Below, in pieces: positions 11,152-19,668 of a stretch of DNA of 64,000 bases. The first letter of the stretch is position 1. Each line of letters begins with the position of its first letter. Origin of the DNA: Vibrio palustris (GTDB taxonomy: Bacteria > Pseudomonadota > Gammaproteobacteria > Enterobacterales > Vibrionaceae). A program made the translations under genes and the position numbers. The notes under the pieces were generated by a model. It had not been told where the DNA came from and searched no databases. It saw only the letters and a program-made list of their open reading frames with translations. The DNA is taken from positions 2,356,001 through 2,420,000 of the forward strand of contig NZ_AP024887.1 in NCBI RefSeq assembly GCF_024346995.1, written 5' to 3'.

Positions 11152-12477
11152 TTATTGAATAACAACCTTTGGCGTCACAAATATCACCAATTCATTTTTG
11201 TCTTTTTCTTCATAACTACGCCGAAATAGCTGTCCGAGCAGCGGTAAGTCACCCAAGAGTGGTACTTTTTCCACCCCTTTCGTTAAGCTGTGTTGATAAA
11301 TTCCACCTAAAACGATCGTTTCGCCATCATTGACCATTACCTGAGTGCCAATTCGCTGCGTTTGAATCGCTACGGCATCGCCCGTACCAATTGCCACTGA
11401 ACTTCCGGGCCGGTCTTGAGTTACATTCAAATCTAACAGCATTTGATTGTTAGGTGTAATATGCGGAGTCACCTTCAAACTGAGTACCGCCTTGCGAAAA
11501 GAAACCGACGTCGCTCCACTAGACGCCGCTTCTAAATAGGGAATTTCAGTACCTTGTTCAATATAGGCAGGTTTTTCATTGGTGGTCAGTAAACGCGGAC
11601 TCGAAATAATTTCCGCTTTCGACTCGCTTTGTAAAGCCGAAAGCTCAAGATCTAACAAGGTATTAGGCCCCAATGTCGCCACCTGAAACGCAATGCTGGC
11701 CGCTCGTGGGGAGGCACTGGGTAATTGCACTGTGAGATCATCGGTAATACTGTTTTCCTGCGTCGGGCGCAGCCCCTCTAGAGTTCCAGCGATCTTCGTA
11801 GGACGCTGTCCTTGAAAGGTTCCCCACCGAACACCAATATCAACTAGCTCGCCTTGGCTCATCGTCACGATACGCGCTTCAATCAATACTTGTTTCATCG
11901 GAACATCGAGCATAGACACCAGCTCTTTTACGCGCTGTATATGGGTCGCGGTATCGTGTAACAATAACGAATTTGTCCTTTTATCCACTTGTACACTGCC
12001 TGTGGTCGATAAAACATCCTCTCCATTTTTTGCAGTTATTACTTCAATCAGCTCATCAGCTTTAGCGTAATGAACAGGAATTTTCTGGTATTGCCGATGC
12101 TCAGCTAAAGCATTGGCCTTGCTCTGATAATTCTGAATCACGTTGAGCGGTGCTACCCACAACACATTATTATCCGCTTGATAACTTAGACCCTTCATCC
12201 TTAAAATGGTGTCTAGCGCACGCTGCCAAGGCACATTATGTAAATTCACCGAAATAGTTCCGGTGACTTCCTCATCAATCACCACATTAAATCCATGCTT
12301 TTGTGCCAATAGTGTTAAGACTCTTCTCACTTCGATTGATTGAAACTGTAATGATATGAGATTCGATGAGGTATCGCGTACTTCATCCTGAGCCAAAGCT
12401 GGAAACGACATCATCGTCCATAACAAGAGTCCACCGCGACACCAATACATAATCACACTCCATAATCTAGTGTTCAT
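11152..12477 (-). CDS. pilQ: Type IV pilus/DNA-uptake secretin PilQ, short form
   Basis: A 441-aa outer-membrane secretin for pilus extrusion and DNA uptake. A signal peptide (about residues 1-30, ending SFPALAQ) leads directly into the secretin-type N0 domain (ISLQFQSIEVRRVLTLLA), then an N1 domain (IPVHYAKADELIEVI) and the C-terminal secretin barrel with VLIEARIV, EIPYLE and VPLLGDLPLLGQLFR. There is no room for the AMIN domains that precede N0 in longer PilQ proteins, so the protein resembles HofQ/ComE in size. Start at 12477 has AGGAGG well placed and overlaps the pilP stop by 11 bp. Confidence 0.85.
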   Translation of the reverse strand: MNTRLWSVIMYWCRGGLLLWTMMSFPALAQDEVRDTSSNLISLQFQSIEVRRVLTLLAQKHGFNVVIDEEVTGTISVNLHNVPWQRALDTILRMKGLSYQADNNVLWVAPLNVIQNYQSKANALAEHRQYQKIPVHYAKADELIEVITAKNGEDVLSTTGSVQVDKRTNSLLLHDTATHIQRVKELVSMLDVPMKQVLIEARIVTMSQGELVDIGVRWGTFQGQRPTKIAGTLEGLRPTQENSITDDLTVQLPSASPRAASIAFQVATLGPNTLLDLELSALQSESKAEIISSPRLLTTNEKPAYIEQGTEIPYLEAASSGATSVSFRKAVLSLKVTPHITPNNQMLLDLNVTQDRPGSSVAIGTGDAVAIQTQRIGTQVMVNDGETIVLGGIYQHSLTKGVEKVPLLGDLPLLGQLFRRSYEEKDKNELVIFVTPKVVIQ

Positions 12478-12982
12478 CGCTTTCCTCCTTTGACGATAAT
12501 GACAACCAGGATTGATCACAGCGCCCATTATCAGAACGCTCTAGAATAGCAACGCCCAGCGCGTTCACTTGTTGTACCAACGCTTGGCCGTGTAACAAAT
12601 CATCCCCTGCCTGCACCCAAATTAGTTGTTTTGATGGCAAACCAATAATCGCAAAATACTCTCCGTGCTCTTGAACAATCCCCTGTAACTCAAATCGATG
12701 ATGGGTAGGAGCGATGTTTTCAAACGATGAACGCTGTGACTGGGGGCTGCGGCCATAAATAACACAAGTAGAGAGGCTGACGCTAACGCCGACTTCCTGC
12801 GCGCCACTGAGTATAAAAGGCGAATGTTTAGCAACAACCCCTCGCAAATCAGGGAGTGTTGTCACAGTAGAGGAATGGCGTGAACTGTCGCTAAAATCGT
12901 CAATTATCTGTGTTTGGCCTTGAATAGCCAAGGCACCCTTGGTTGCTGCTATCAACAACAGCCATATTACCCACCTAATCAT
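12467..12982 (-). CDS. pilP: PilP-like pilus assembly protein
   Basis: A 171-aa periplasmic protein in the PilP position of the pilMNOPQ operon; PilP connects the inner-membrane PilMNO complex to the secretin. The first 20 residues form a signal sequence (WVIWLLLIAATKGALA) without the lipobox cysteine that classical PilP lipoproteins carry. The C-terminal part (about 95-165) contains the beta-rich pattern FELQGIVQEHGEYFAIIG / WVQAGDDL typical of PilP beta domains. It overlaps pilO by 8 bp and pilQ by 11 bp. Assignment rests mostly on position and this weak pattern. Confidence 0.7.
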   Translation of the reverse strand: MIRWVIWLLLIAATKGALAIQGQTQIIDDFSDSSRHSSTVTTLPDLRGVVAKHSPFILSGAQEVGVSVSLSTCVIYGRSPQSQRSSFENIAPTHHRFELQGIVQEHGEYFAIIGLPSKQLIWVQAGDDLLHGQALVQQVNALGVAILERSDNGRCDQSWLSLSSKEESDEH

Positions 12983-13544
12983 GAGCGACCGCCTTAGACC
13001 ATGGCAATATCCGCAAGCGCCCTGATAACCTGATACTATCTTGTGTTTGAGAACGAGATTGCCACTTAAGTTCGAGCATCTCTACATCACGTCCGTAGTG
13101 CGTCAGTACATTGATTAACTCACCCAACAGCCGATAGTGACCAATGACTTTGAAGCGAATTTCTGTCACAGCGCCAGATGAATGAGCGCTACTCACCATG
13201 ACGTACTCAACGACTAATCCCACATGCCGCGCCTGCTGAGTAAACCAAGTGACAACATCAGGTTGATAAGACGCGCGCTGCACTTGTGCCAATTGATGCT
13301 TCATAACCATGGCGGTACGATGCGAGTGTTGCCACATCATTACCCGCTGATGGCGTTGCTCCCATCGCTGTTGTTCAAGCCGTACTCGTTGCTGGTGATC
13401 CTGTAATTGTTGGTAAGACGGGCGCCATAGCAAAAGCACGATGAGGCATTGAATTATCCCCCACAGGCCAAGGAATCCCCCCAGCTGTTGACGCCATGAA
13501 TACCGTAAAATGACAGACTGAACCCAGTATTTAACGTACCTCAT
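12975..13544 (-). CDS. pilO: PilO-like pilus assembly protein
   Basis: About 189 aa, inner-membrane bitopic protein: a membrane segment around residues 20-42 (LGGFLGLWGIIQCLIVLLLW), a coiled-coil-like stretch rich in Gln/Arg, and a C-terminal ferredoxin-like part (GAVTEIRFKVIGHYRLLGELINVL) as in PilO. It pairs with PilN in the periplasm. The open frame extends 16 codons further upstream into pilN; I start at 13544 (MRYVKYWVQS) because a GAGGG stretch lies upstream and the overlap with pilN is then a typical 14 bp. Confidence 0.7.
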   Translation of the reverse strand: MRYVKYWVQSVILRYSWRQQLGGFLGLWGIIQCLIVLLLWRPSYQQLQDHQQRVRLEQQRWEQRHQRVMMWQHSHRTAMVMKHQLAQVQRASYQPDVVTWFTQQARHVGLVVEYVMVSSAHSSGAVTEIRFKVIGHYRLLGELINVLTHYGRDVEMLELKWQSRSQTQDSIRLSGRLRILPWSKAVAHD

Positions 13545-14091
13545 CCGCAGATTCCCTCGGCTGGTCAATTTTAAGCTTAAACACATGTTCAACGGGCTGA
13601 CGCTTTGTCACCATGACCGATGATAAGGTGACACGCTCAAATTCTGGTATCGCTTGTAAGGCGCTCACTAACTGCTGCAAAGCCGCCTTATTGTCAGTGG
13701 CTCCCACAATTTCTATCTGCTGTTGAAACCATCGCATGCTCTCAAGGTGGGTCCCTTGAGGTAATAGTTTCGGCATCTTATTCATTAACACAATTAGTTG
13801 GTTATGCCGGTGAATACGCTGCGATAAACGGTAAAAATCCGACTTAACCTGTCGATCATGTTGGGATTCCATTTGCCATTTTTTATACTTAGGCTGTAAT
13901 TGACGTGCTTTTTCTTGCCAGTGATGTTGCTCATTTTGCAGCTGTAATTTCTCATGTTGAAACCACATAAAAGGCAGGTAAATACTCAACATAACGCTGG
14001 TAATCAATAGGCTCAGCATTATCAATAGCCGCCACTGACAATGCCGTTGATACGCCTCACGCCAAGGCAAGAGATTCATTACCTCATGCAT
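13531..14091 (-). CDS. pilN: PilN-like pilus assembly protein
   Basis: About 186 aa. The N-terminus contains NLLPWREAYQRH, the conserved PilN tail that docks in PilM, followed by a membrane helix (LLIMLSLLITSVMLSIYLPFMW) and a periplasmic coiled coil, then a C-terminal small domain with IEIVGATDNKAALQQLVSAL. Start taken at 14091; the Met four codons later (14079, MNLLPW) is equally possible because the ribosome-binding signals are weak. Overlaps the end of pilM by 8 bp, the usual tight packing in this operon. Confidence 0.75.
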   Translation of the reverse strand: MHEVMNLLPWREAYQRHCQWRLLIMLSLLITSVMLSIYLPFMWFQHEKLQLQNEQHHWQEKARQLQPKYKKWQMESQHDRQVKSDFYRLSQRIHRHNQLIVLMNKMPKLLPQGTHLESMRWFQQQIEIVGATDNKAALQQLVSALQAIPEFERVTLSSVMVTKRQPVEHVFKLKIDQPRESADEVR

Positions 14092-15034
14092 GATGATTTC
14101 TCTGCCAACACAATCCCTGCATTGCAATCCCAACCGCGCCAGCAAAGCGTGCATTACACCGCGGGTGGTGTTCAACATGATGTAAAAAACCGTTCCAGGA
14201 CAACATTTGGCATGGCCAATCAAGTTGCCGCCCTAGCCTTGCCACCGCTTGGCCATCATCACTCCCTATACCAGCGATCCACACACACTGTGGGGCAGCT
14301 CGCATATACAAAGATTGGAATCGTTGGATAGAAGGAGTAATACGCGTTAACCACTCCTGTGGATAAACGACAGACGCCGATGGCTCAAACGCGGCATAAG
14401 AAAAAGTATGAAAACACAAGTCTTGGCTTTGCGAACAAAAACAAAGCGTGGCCTGCTTGTGACCAATATACAGCAACACACTGGTAGCAAGCGTGGAGCC
14501 CCTGCTTAAAGATTGATACAACTGCAACAAACCTTGGCTATGGCTATTGATCAAGTAAGGTATTAAACCAGCCGCTTTTAGTGCTTTCACGCGGTTATTA
14601 ATCAGTGTTTTGCGCGTTGCAAACACTCGGTAAGTTGGCCCAAAACCTGATAAATTCGCCTCATAGGGCAAAGCAAGATAATCGATGGCTAATTCTTCAG
14701 GTAAAATACCGCATTGTTCACTCATGATAGCTAACAATTTTTCGTCTGGATTTTCGTAGCTATCTAATTGTAATTCCTTGGTAATTATGGCTGAGTCGGA
14801 TAAGGTTATCGCGACTTTGCGACTAAATCGCGGGAAAGTCTTTTTTAGTTCTTTGAGTTTCTTTACAATTTTCTGATAACCCAGCATGCCATTATCAGCG
14901 AAAATACAATCGGGAACGGGTAGCTCAGAACATGCCACTACGTTATACGTATGATGGCTTGACGGCGTTAAAGTCACCGCTTTTATGCTATGGTGACCAA
15001 AATCAATACCTGTAACTCGTGATGATATACCCAT
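14084..15034 (-). CDS. pilM: PilM-like actin-fold pilus assembly ATPase
   Basis: About 316 aa, first gene of pilMNOPQ. PilM is a cytoplasmic actin-like protein that binds the PilN N-terminus. The phosphate-1-like motif GIDFGHHSIKAV is near the start; VAITLSDSAIITKEL and the C-terminal FAGAVGIAMQGL match the family end. Start at 15034 (MGISSRV) has GGAG six bases upstream; an in-frame Met 15 codons earlier lacks a good site. It is divergent from mrcA, an arrangement shared with E. coli hofM and mrcA. The operon supplies natural competence or type IV pili. Confidence 0.8.
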   Translation of the reverse strand: MGISSRVTGIDFGHHSIKAVTLTPSSHHTYNVVACSELPVPDCIFADNGMLGYQKIVKKLKELKKTFPRFSRKVAITLSDSAIITKELQLDSYENPDEKLLAIMSEQCGILPEELAIDYLALPYEANLSGFGPTYRVFATRKTLINNRVKALKAAGLIPYLINSHSQGLLQLYQSLSRGSTLATSVLLYIGHKQATLCFCSQSQDLCFHTFSYAAFEPSASVVYPQEWLTRITPSIQRFQSLYMRAAPQCVWIAGIGSDDGQAVARLGRQLDWPCQMLSWNGFLHHVEHHPRCNARFAGAVGIAMQGLCWQRNHHA

Positions 15035-15175
15035 GCAGCTCCGCTCCAGTGATTCCAGGTGCCCAGCTTGTTTGTGCATGAAAAGTTAATACACAAATGA
15101 TTGCCTCAAGCTGACTAGAACACTAGAGTACAAGGGTTTGCTAAACAGCAGCCTCTATTAAACAGGGATTCTCCG

Positions 15176-17716
15176 GTGAAGTTCATAAAGCGTTTATTAA
15201 TATTCTCATTAATTTGCATCATTCTTGGAGCCACGACTGTTTTTGGTTTTTATTTATACGTAAAACCTGAACTACCCGATGTCGCGACATTAAAAGATGT
15301 GAAACTACAAACTCCAATGCAGGTGTATAGCCAAGACGGCAAACTGATGGCTCAGTTTGGCGAAAAGCGCCGTATTCCTTTAAAAATTGATCAAATGCCG
15401 AAAGAGCTGATCGATGCCTTCATTGCGACCGAAGATTCGCGCTTTTACGAACATTATGGCTTCGATCCAATTGGTATTGCCCGTGCTGCTGTTGCGGTAA
15501 TGATCTCGGGTAGCGCGTCACAAGGGGCGAGTACGATTACCCAACAGCTTGCTCGTAACTTCTTCCTCTCAAATGAGAAGAAAATCATTCGTAAGATCAA
15601 AGAAATCTTTATTGCGGTACATATTGAACAACTCTTAACGAAAGACGAAATTCTTGATTTGTACTTAAACAAAATTTACTTAGGCTACCGTGCTTATGGT
15701 GTCGGCGCAGCAGCACAAGTGTATTTTGGTAAAGAAGTTAAAGATCTGACATTAAGTGAAATGGCCACGATTGCAGGTTTACCAAAAGCACCTTCAACTA
15801 TGAACCCTATTTATTCATTACGACGTGCAACACACCGTCGTAATGTTGTATTAGCTCGTATGCTTGATGAGCATTACATCACTCGTGAGCAATATAATCA
15901 GGCGAAATCAGAGAAAATCGTTGCCAGCTACCATGGAGCTGAAGTCCAACTTAATGCGCCATATGTTGCCGAAATGGCACGTTCATGGATGGTGAAAAAA
16001 TATGGTGATGATGTCTATACCTCAGGGAAAAAGGTCTACACCACCATTGACTCAAAACTGCAAGAAGCGGCTAATAAAGCAGCGGTCACTAACTTACTGA
16101 ACTACGATGAGCGTCATGGTTTCCGTGGAGCTATTAACCAGCTATGGAAAACGCCAAGCAAAGCTTGGGATACCGATAAAATTAAACATTACCTTGATGA
16201 CGAGCCGACTTACGGCGAGCTATATCCAGCAATCGTGACTAAGGTGGATGACAAAACAGCGACGGTTGTGGTTAAGCATCACGGCACGCAAGTGATTGCG
16301 TGGCAAGATATGAACTGGGCACGTCGTTATATTACTGACGATCGCCAAGGTCCATTACCACAAAGTGCGAGTGATATTCTCAGTCAAGGCGATCAAATCT
16401 GGGTACAACCTCTACCTGGTAGCGATCAACCGGACGACTTGTCGTCAGAAGATCCCAATCAATTAGATCGCGAGCAGTTTAGCCACTGGAAATTAAGTCA
16501 GGTGCCGAGAGCGAATACCGCATTCATCGCCATGAATCCAGAAAATGGCGGCGTGAAAGCACTCGTGGGTGGCTTTAACTTTGTACATAATAAATTTAAT
16601 CGCGCAACCCAATCGGTAAGACAAGTGGGTTCGAGTATTAAACCATTCATCTACTCAGCAGCATTAGATAGTGGCATGACCTTGGCGACGTTAGTCAATG
16701 ACGCCCCGATTAATAAATGGGATAAGAGTCAAGGTACAGCATGGCGTCCGCAGAACTCGCCACCACGCTATCGCGGCCCTACGCGTATTCGTATCGGCCT
16801 TGCCCAGTCGAAAAACGTCATGGCAGTGAGAACATTACGTGAGGTTGGCTTAGAAAAGGCGCGTCACTATTTAACTCGCTTTGGATTTGATTTAGACAAG
16901 TTACCACGTTCTGAGACCATTGCTTTGGGCGCAGGTAGCCTAACCCCAATGAAACTAGCACAAGGGTACTCTGTCTTTGCTAACGGCGGTTATTATGTGG
17001 ATCACTTCTTTATCCAAAAAGTCGATGGGCCATTTGGTAAAACCGAGTACAAAGCGAAACCTAATGTTATCTGCGATAAGGAATGTCAAAGCAACGATAA
17101 TACCGCTGGGTTTGATGAACAAGATGCCGACAGCGATGTTCACTACGCCCCTCGCGTTATTTCAGCTCAGAATGCATTTTTAGTGCGTGAAATGATGTAT
17201 AGCAACATCTGGGGTGGCGGTAACTGGAGTCATGGTACCGGCTGGAACGGTACCGGCTGGCGAGCTCAAGCTCTCCACCGCCGTGATATTGGTGGTAAAA
17301 CCGGTACAACCAATGATTCCAAAGATACTTGGTATGATGGCTTTGGGCCTGATCTGGTTGCAACCTCTTGGGTAGGGTTTGACAATCATAGTCGCAACCT
17401 TGGCCATACAACAGCCAACCCAAATATCAAAAATGATATGCATGGTGGTGAATCTGGTGCAAAAACCGCACAACCAGCGTGGATTGACTTTATGAAGCAC
17501 GCTTTGGCGGATGTGCCCGCTCAACACAAACACGTGCCAGATGGCATTGTCCGTGTACGTATTGACAGGGCGACAGGACTGTTAACGAACAAATCCGACT
17601 ATACATCAATGTTTGAGTACTTCATTGATGGGACTCAGCCAACAGAATACGTGTCTGATAGCCAATCAAATAATATCTATACCTCACCAAGTGATGGTGG
17701 CGATAGCTTGTTTTAA
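15176..17716 (+). CDS. mrcA: Penicillin-binding protein 1A
   Basis: An 846-aa bifunctional peptidoglycan synthase. A membrane anchor at residues 5-27 is followed by the GT51 glycosyltransferase domain with TEDSRFYEHYGFD (catalytic Glu) and GASTITQQLARN, an OB-type insert, and the transpeptidase domain with SSIKPF (active-site Ser), SKN and KTGTTND. The start is GTG at 15176 with an AGGGA sequence seven bases before; the N-terminus MKFIKRLL fits the family. Single-gene unit closed by a strong terminator shared with oxyR. Confidence 0.95.
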   Translation: MKFIKRLLIFSLICIILGATTVFGFYLYVKPELPDVATLKDVKLQTPMQVYSQDGKLMAQFGEKRRIPLKIDQMPKELIDAFIATEDSRFYEHYGFDPIGIARAAVAVMISGSASQGASTITQQLARNFFLSNEKKIIRKIKEIFIAVHIEQLLTKDEILDLYLNKIYLGYRAYGVGAAAQVYFGKEVKDLTLSEMATIAGLPKAPSTMNPIYSLRRATHRRNVVLARMLDEHYITREQYNQAKSEKIVASYHGAEVQLNAPYVAEMARSWMVKKYGDDVYTSGKKVYTTIDSKLQEAANKAAVTNLLNYDERHGFRGAINQLWKTPSKAWDTDKIKHYLDDEPTYGELYPAIVTKVDDKTATVVVKHHGTQVIAWQDMNWARRYITDDRQGPLPQSASDILSQGDQIWVQPLPGSDQPDDLSSEDPNQLDREQFSHWKLSQVPRANTAFIAMNPENGGVKALVGGFNFVHNKFNRATQSVRQVGSSIKPFIYSAALDSGMTLATLVNDAPINKWDKSQGTAWRPQNSPPRYRGPTRIRIGLAQSKNVMAVRTLREVGLEKARHYLTRFGFDLDKLPRSETIALGAGSLTPMKLAQGYSVFANGGYYVDHFFIQKVDGPFGKTEYKAKPNVICDKECQSNDNTAGFDEQDADSDVHYAPRVISAQNAFLVREMMYSNIWGGGNWSHGTGWNGTGWRAQALHRRDIGGKTGTTNDSKDTWYDGFGPDLVATSWVGFDNHSRNLGHTTANPNIKNDMHGGESGAKTAQPAWIDFMKHALADVPAQHKHVPDGIVRVRIDRATGLLTNKSDYTSMFEYFIDGTQPTEYVSDSQSNNIYTSPSDGGDSLF

Positions 17717-17728
17717 GCGCTCAACATA

Positions 17729-17759
17729 AAAAAGCTGACCTCTCGGTCAGCTTTTTTTT
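17729..17759. terminator. Bidirectional terminator between mrcA and oxyR
   Basis: AGCTGACC-TCTC-GGTCAGCT stem flanked by A-run on the left and eight Ts on the right, so it can end both the rightward mrcA and the leftward oxyR transcripts. It abuts the oxyR stop. Confidence 0.9.
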
Positions 17760-18669
17760 ATTCTCCAGAAGCCTGTTTTCGCAGCCCATACAAACGCTGC
17801 TCCATCACTTCGGCTAGTTGCTCAAAACGATCTTTCAATGGTGACCCTGGTCGATACACAACAACCAAACGGCGCGATGGCACCGGATTAACCGCTTTTA
17901 CATAAGCAACACCATCTTTTTGCTTGGCGTCCGGTAAAGACAGTTCTGGCAATAACGTAATACCACTACCCGCGGCTACCATATTACGCAAGGTTTCTAA
18001 ACTGGTGGCTTTAAAGCTTTCATCATCTTTTGCTCCAGCAGCAAAACAGAAACCTAGAGCTTGATCGCGTAAACAATGCCCATCCCCAAGTGATAACACC
18101 GTATGCCCTTTGAGAGCTTGCATATTTACTTCATCATACTCAGCCCACGCATGATCACAGGGAACAGCAATACTTAATGGCTCAATATAGAATTCGATTT
18201 CTTTAAAGGCCTCAGTTTCTTGTACAGACGCTAATACTAAGCAGTCTAACTTGCCTTCTTCCAGTAAATGTACCAATTGCTGGGTTTGGGCTTCATGCAA
18301 ATACAGCTCTAAGTCTGGAAATTGTTTTTTAAGCTCTGGGACCACTTTGGGCAACAAATAAGGTCCTAAAGTTGGAATAAACCCCATGTGGATCGGCCCA
18401 CTCATCGAACCGCCCTGTTCACTGGCCATTTCCTTAAACATTTTTACTTCACTTAAAATACGTTTCGCCTGCTGTACCAACTTCAAGCCTGAATCAGTAA
18501 ACAGAACTCTGCGGCTACTACGTTCTAAGAGTACACTACCTAATTCATCTTCGAGCTTGCGGATTTGCCCGCTTAGGGTTGGTTGGCTGACAAAACAAGC
18601 CTCGGCCGCTTTACGAAAATGTTGATGCTCCGCCAACGCTACTAGATATTCAAAGTCACGAATATTCAT
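17758..18669 (-). CDS. oxyR: Hydrogen-peroxide-sensing LysR regulator OxyR
   Basis: A 303-aa LysR-type regulator: winged HTH at residues 1-60 (ALAEHQHFRKAAEACFVSQPTLSGQI) and an effector domain. The redox switch cysteines sit at residues 199 and 208 in GHCLRDQALGFC, the same numbers as in E. coli OxyR, so peroxide sensing through an intramolecular disulfide is expected. It is divergent from the peroxiredoxin gene, and a four-quarter OxyR operator lies 12 bp upstream of its own start, which suggests autorepression together with activation of prx. Confidence 0.95.
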   Translation of the reverse strand: MNIRDFEYLVALAEHQHFRKAAEACFVSQPTLSGQIRKLEDELGSVLLERSSRRVLFTDSGLKLVQQAKRILSEVKMFKEMASEQGGSMSGPIHMGFIPTLGPYLLPKVVPELKKQFPDLELYLHEAQTQQLVHLLEEGKLDCLVLASVQETEAFKEIEFYIEPLSIAVPCDHAWAEYDEVNMQALKGHTVLSLGDGHCLRDQALGFCFAAGAKDDESFKATSLETLRNMVAAGSGITLLPELSLPDAKQKDGVAYVKAVNPVPSRRLVVVYRPGSPLKDRFEQLAEVMEQRLYGLRKQASGE

Positions 18670-18680
18670 TGCTTCTCCAC

Positions 18681-18717
18681 ATAGAACAAACCTATTAAAA
18701 CAATAGCATTAAACGAT
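18681..18717. promoter_or_regulatory. OxyR operator between oxyR and prx
   Basis: Four quarter sites at exact 7-bp spacing: ATAG (18681), CTAT (18692), ATAG (18703), CGAT (18714), against the ATAG-N7-CTAT-N7-ATAG-N7-CTAT consensus; one mismatch in sixteen. It covers the oxyR promoter side and lies about 100 bp upstream of prx. Confidence 0.85.
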
Positions 18718-18816
18718 TATGACTATCAAAGCATTTGTATTATCTTAATCACATCAAAACAAGCTAGTAACAACTAAGCTCTATATACGAATACTACTAA
18801 ATAGGAATACGATTTT

Positions 18817-19545
18817 ATGACTATCGCAAAAGAAGGCCAAACCGTCCCTCAAGTCACTTTCCCAACTCGCCAAGGCGATGCATGGGTTAACGTCACCACA
18901 GATGAGCTATTCAAAGGTAAGACCGTTATCGTATTTAGCTTACCAGGTGCGTTTACCCCTACTTGTTCATCAAGCCATCTACCACGTTACAACGAGTTGC
19001 ACTCTGTATTTAAGCAATACGGCGTTGATGACATCCTATGTGTTTCTGTTAACGATACCTTTGTTATGAACGCATGGAAAGCCAGCCAAGAAGCCAACAA
19101 CATTACGTTTATTCCTGATGGTAACGGCGAATTTACTGACGGTATGGGTATGCTGGTTGAGAAAAACGATCTCGGCTTTGGCAAGCGTTCATGGCGCTAC
19201 AGCATGCTAGTAAAAGATGGCGTTGTAGAGAAAATCTTTAGCGAGCCAAATGAACCAGGCGACCCGTTCAAAGTGTCAGATGCAGACACTATGCTCCGCC
19301 ACATTGCACCGGCGCACAAAACTCAAGAATCAATCACAGTGTTCACTAAACCAGGTTGTACTTACTGTGCTAAAGCGAAACAAGCGTTGCACGATGCACA
19401 CCTTCAATACGAAGAAGTTGTACTTGGTCAAGATGCCACTACCGTAAGTGTGCGTGCCATTACTGGCCGTGACACCGTTCCTCAAGTCTTTATCGGTGGT
19501 AAACACATCGGTGGTAGCGAAGAACTTGAAGCTTACTTAGCTTAA
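18817..19545 (+). CDS. Peroxiredoxin-glutaredoxin fusion (hybrid Prx5/Grx)
   Basis: A 242-aa two-domain thiol peroxidase. Residues 1-160 are a Prx5-type peroxiredoxin with peroxidatic Cys50 in [14 protein letters not shown]. Residues 170-242 are a glutaredoxin with the CxxC at 181/184 (KPGCTYC), the cis-Pro TVPQVFI and GG-E motif IGGSEEL. Such fusions reduce peroxides with glutathione as donor, the Grx domain recycling the Prx cysteine. Divergent from oxyR and preceded by its operator, so it should be peroxide-induced. A stable hairpin follows the gene, before the flavoprotein gene. Confidence 0.93.
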   Translation: MTIAKEGQTVPQVTFPTRQGDAWVNVTTDELFKGKTVIVFSLPGAFTPTCSSSHLPRYNELHSVFKQYGVDDILCVSVNDTFVMNAWKASQEANNITFIPDGNGEFTDGMGMLVEKNDLGFGKRSWRYSMLVKDGVVEKIFSEPNEPGDPFKVSDADTMLRHIAPAHKTQESITVFTKPGCTYCAKAKQALHDAHLQYEEVVLGQDATTVSVRAITGRDTVPQVFIGGKHIGGSEELEAYLA

Positions 19546-19560
19546 TTCATCGATACATTA

Positions 19561-19582
19561 AGGGAGAGGCTCACCTCTCCCT
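19561..19582 (+). terminator. Hairpin after the peroxiredoxin-glutaredoxin gene
   Basis: Perfect 9-bp stem AGGGAGAGG / CCTCTCCCT with a CTCA loop, 16 bp past the stop. No U-run follows, so it may be an mRNA-stabilising hairpin or weak terminator rather than a full stop before the next gene. Confidence 0.4.
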
Positions 19583-19668
19583 GCCTTCCTAACTCAGGAC
19601 CTTAACCGGTCCGATATTCAGAAATTATGTTTATCAGTAATGAAGTCATTCATTGCTAAGGACCCGTT

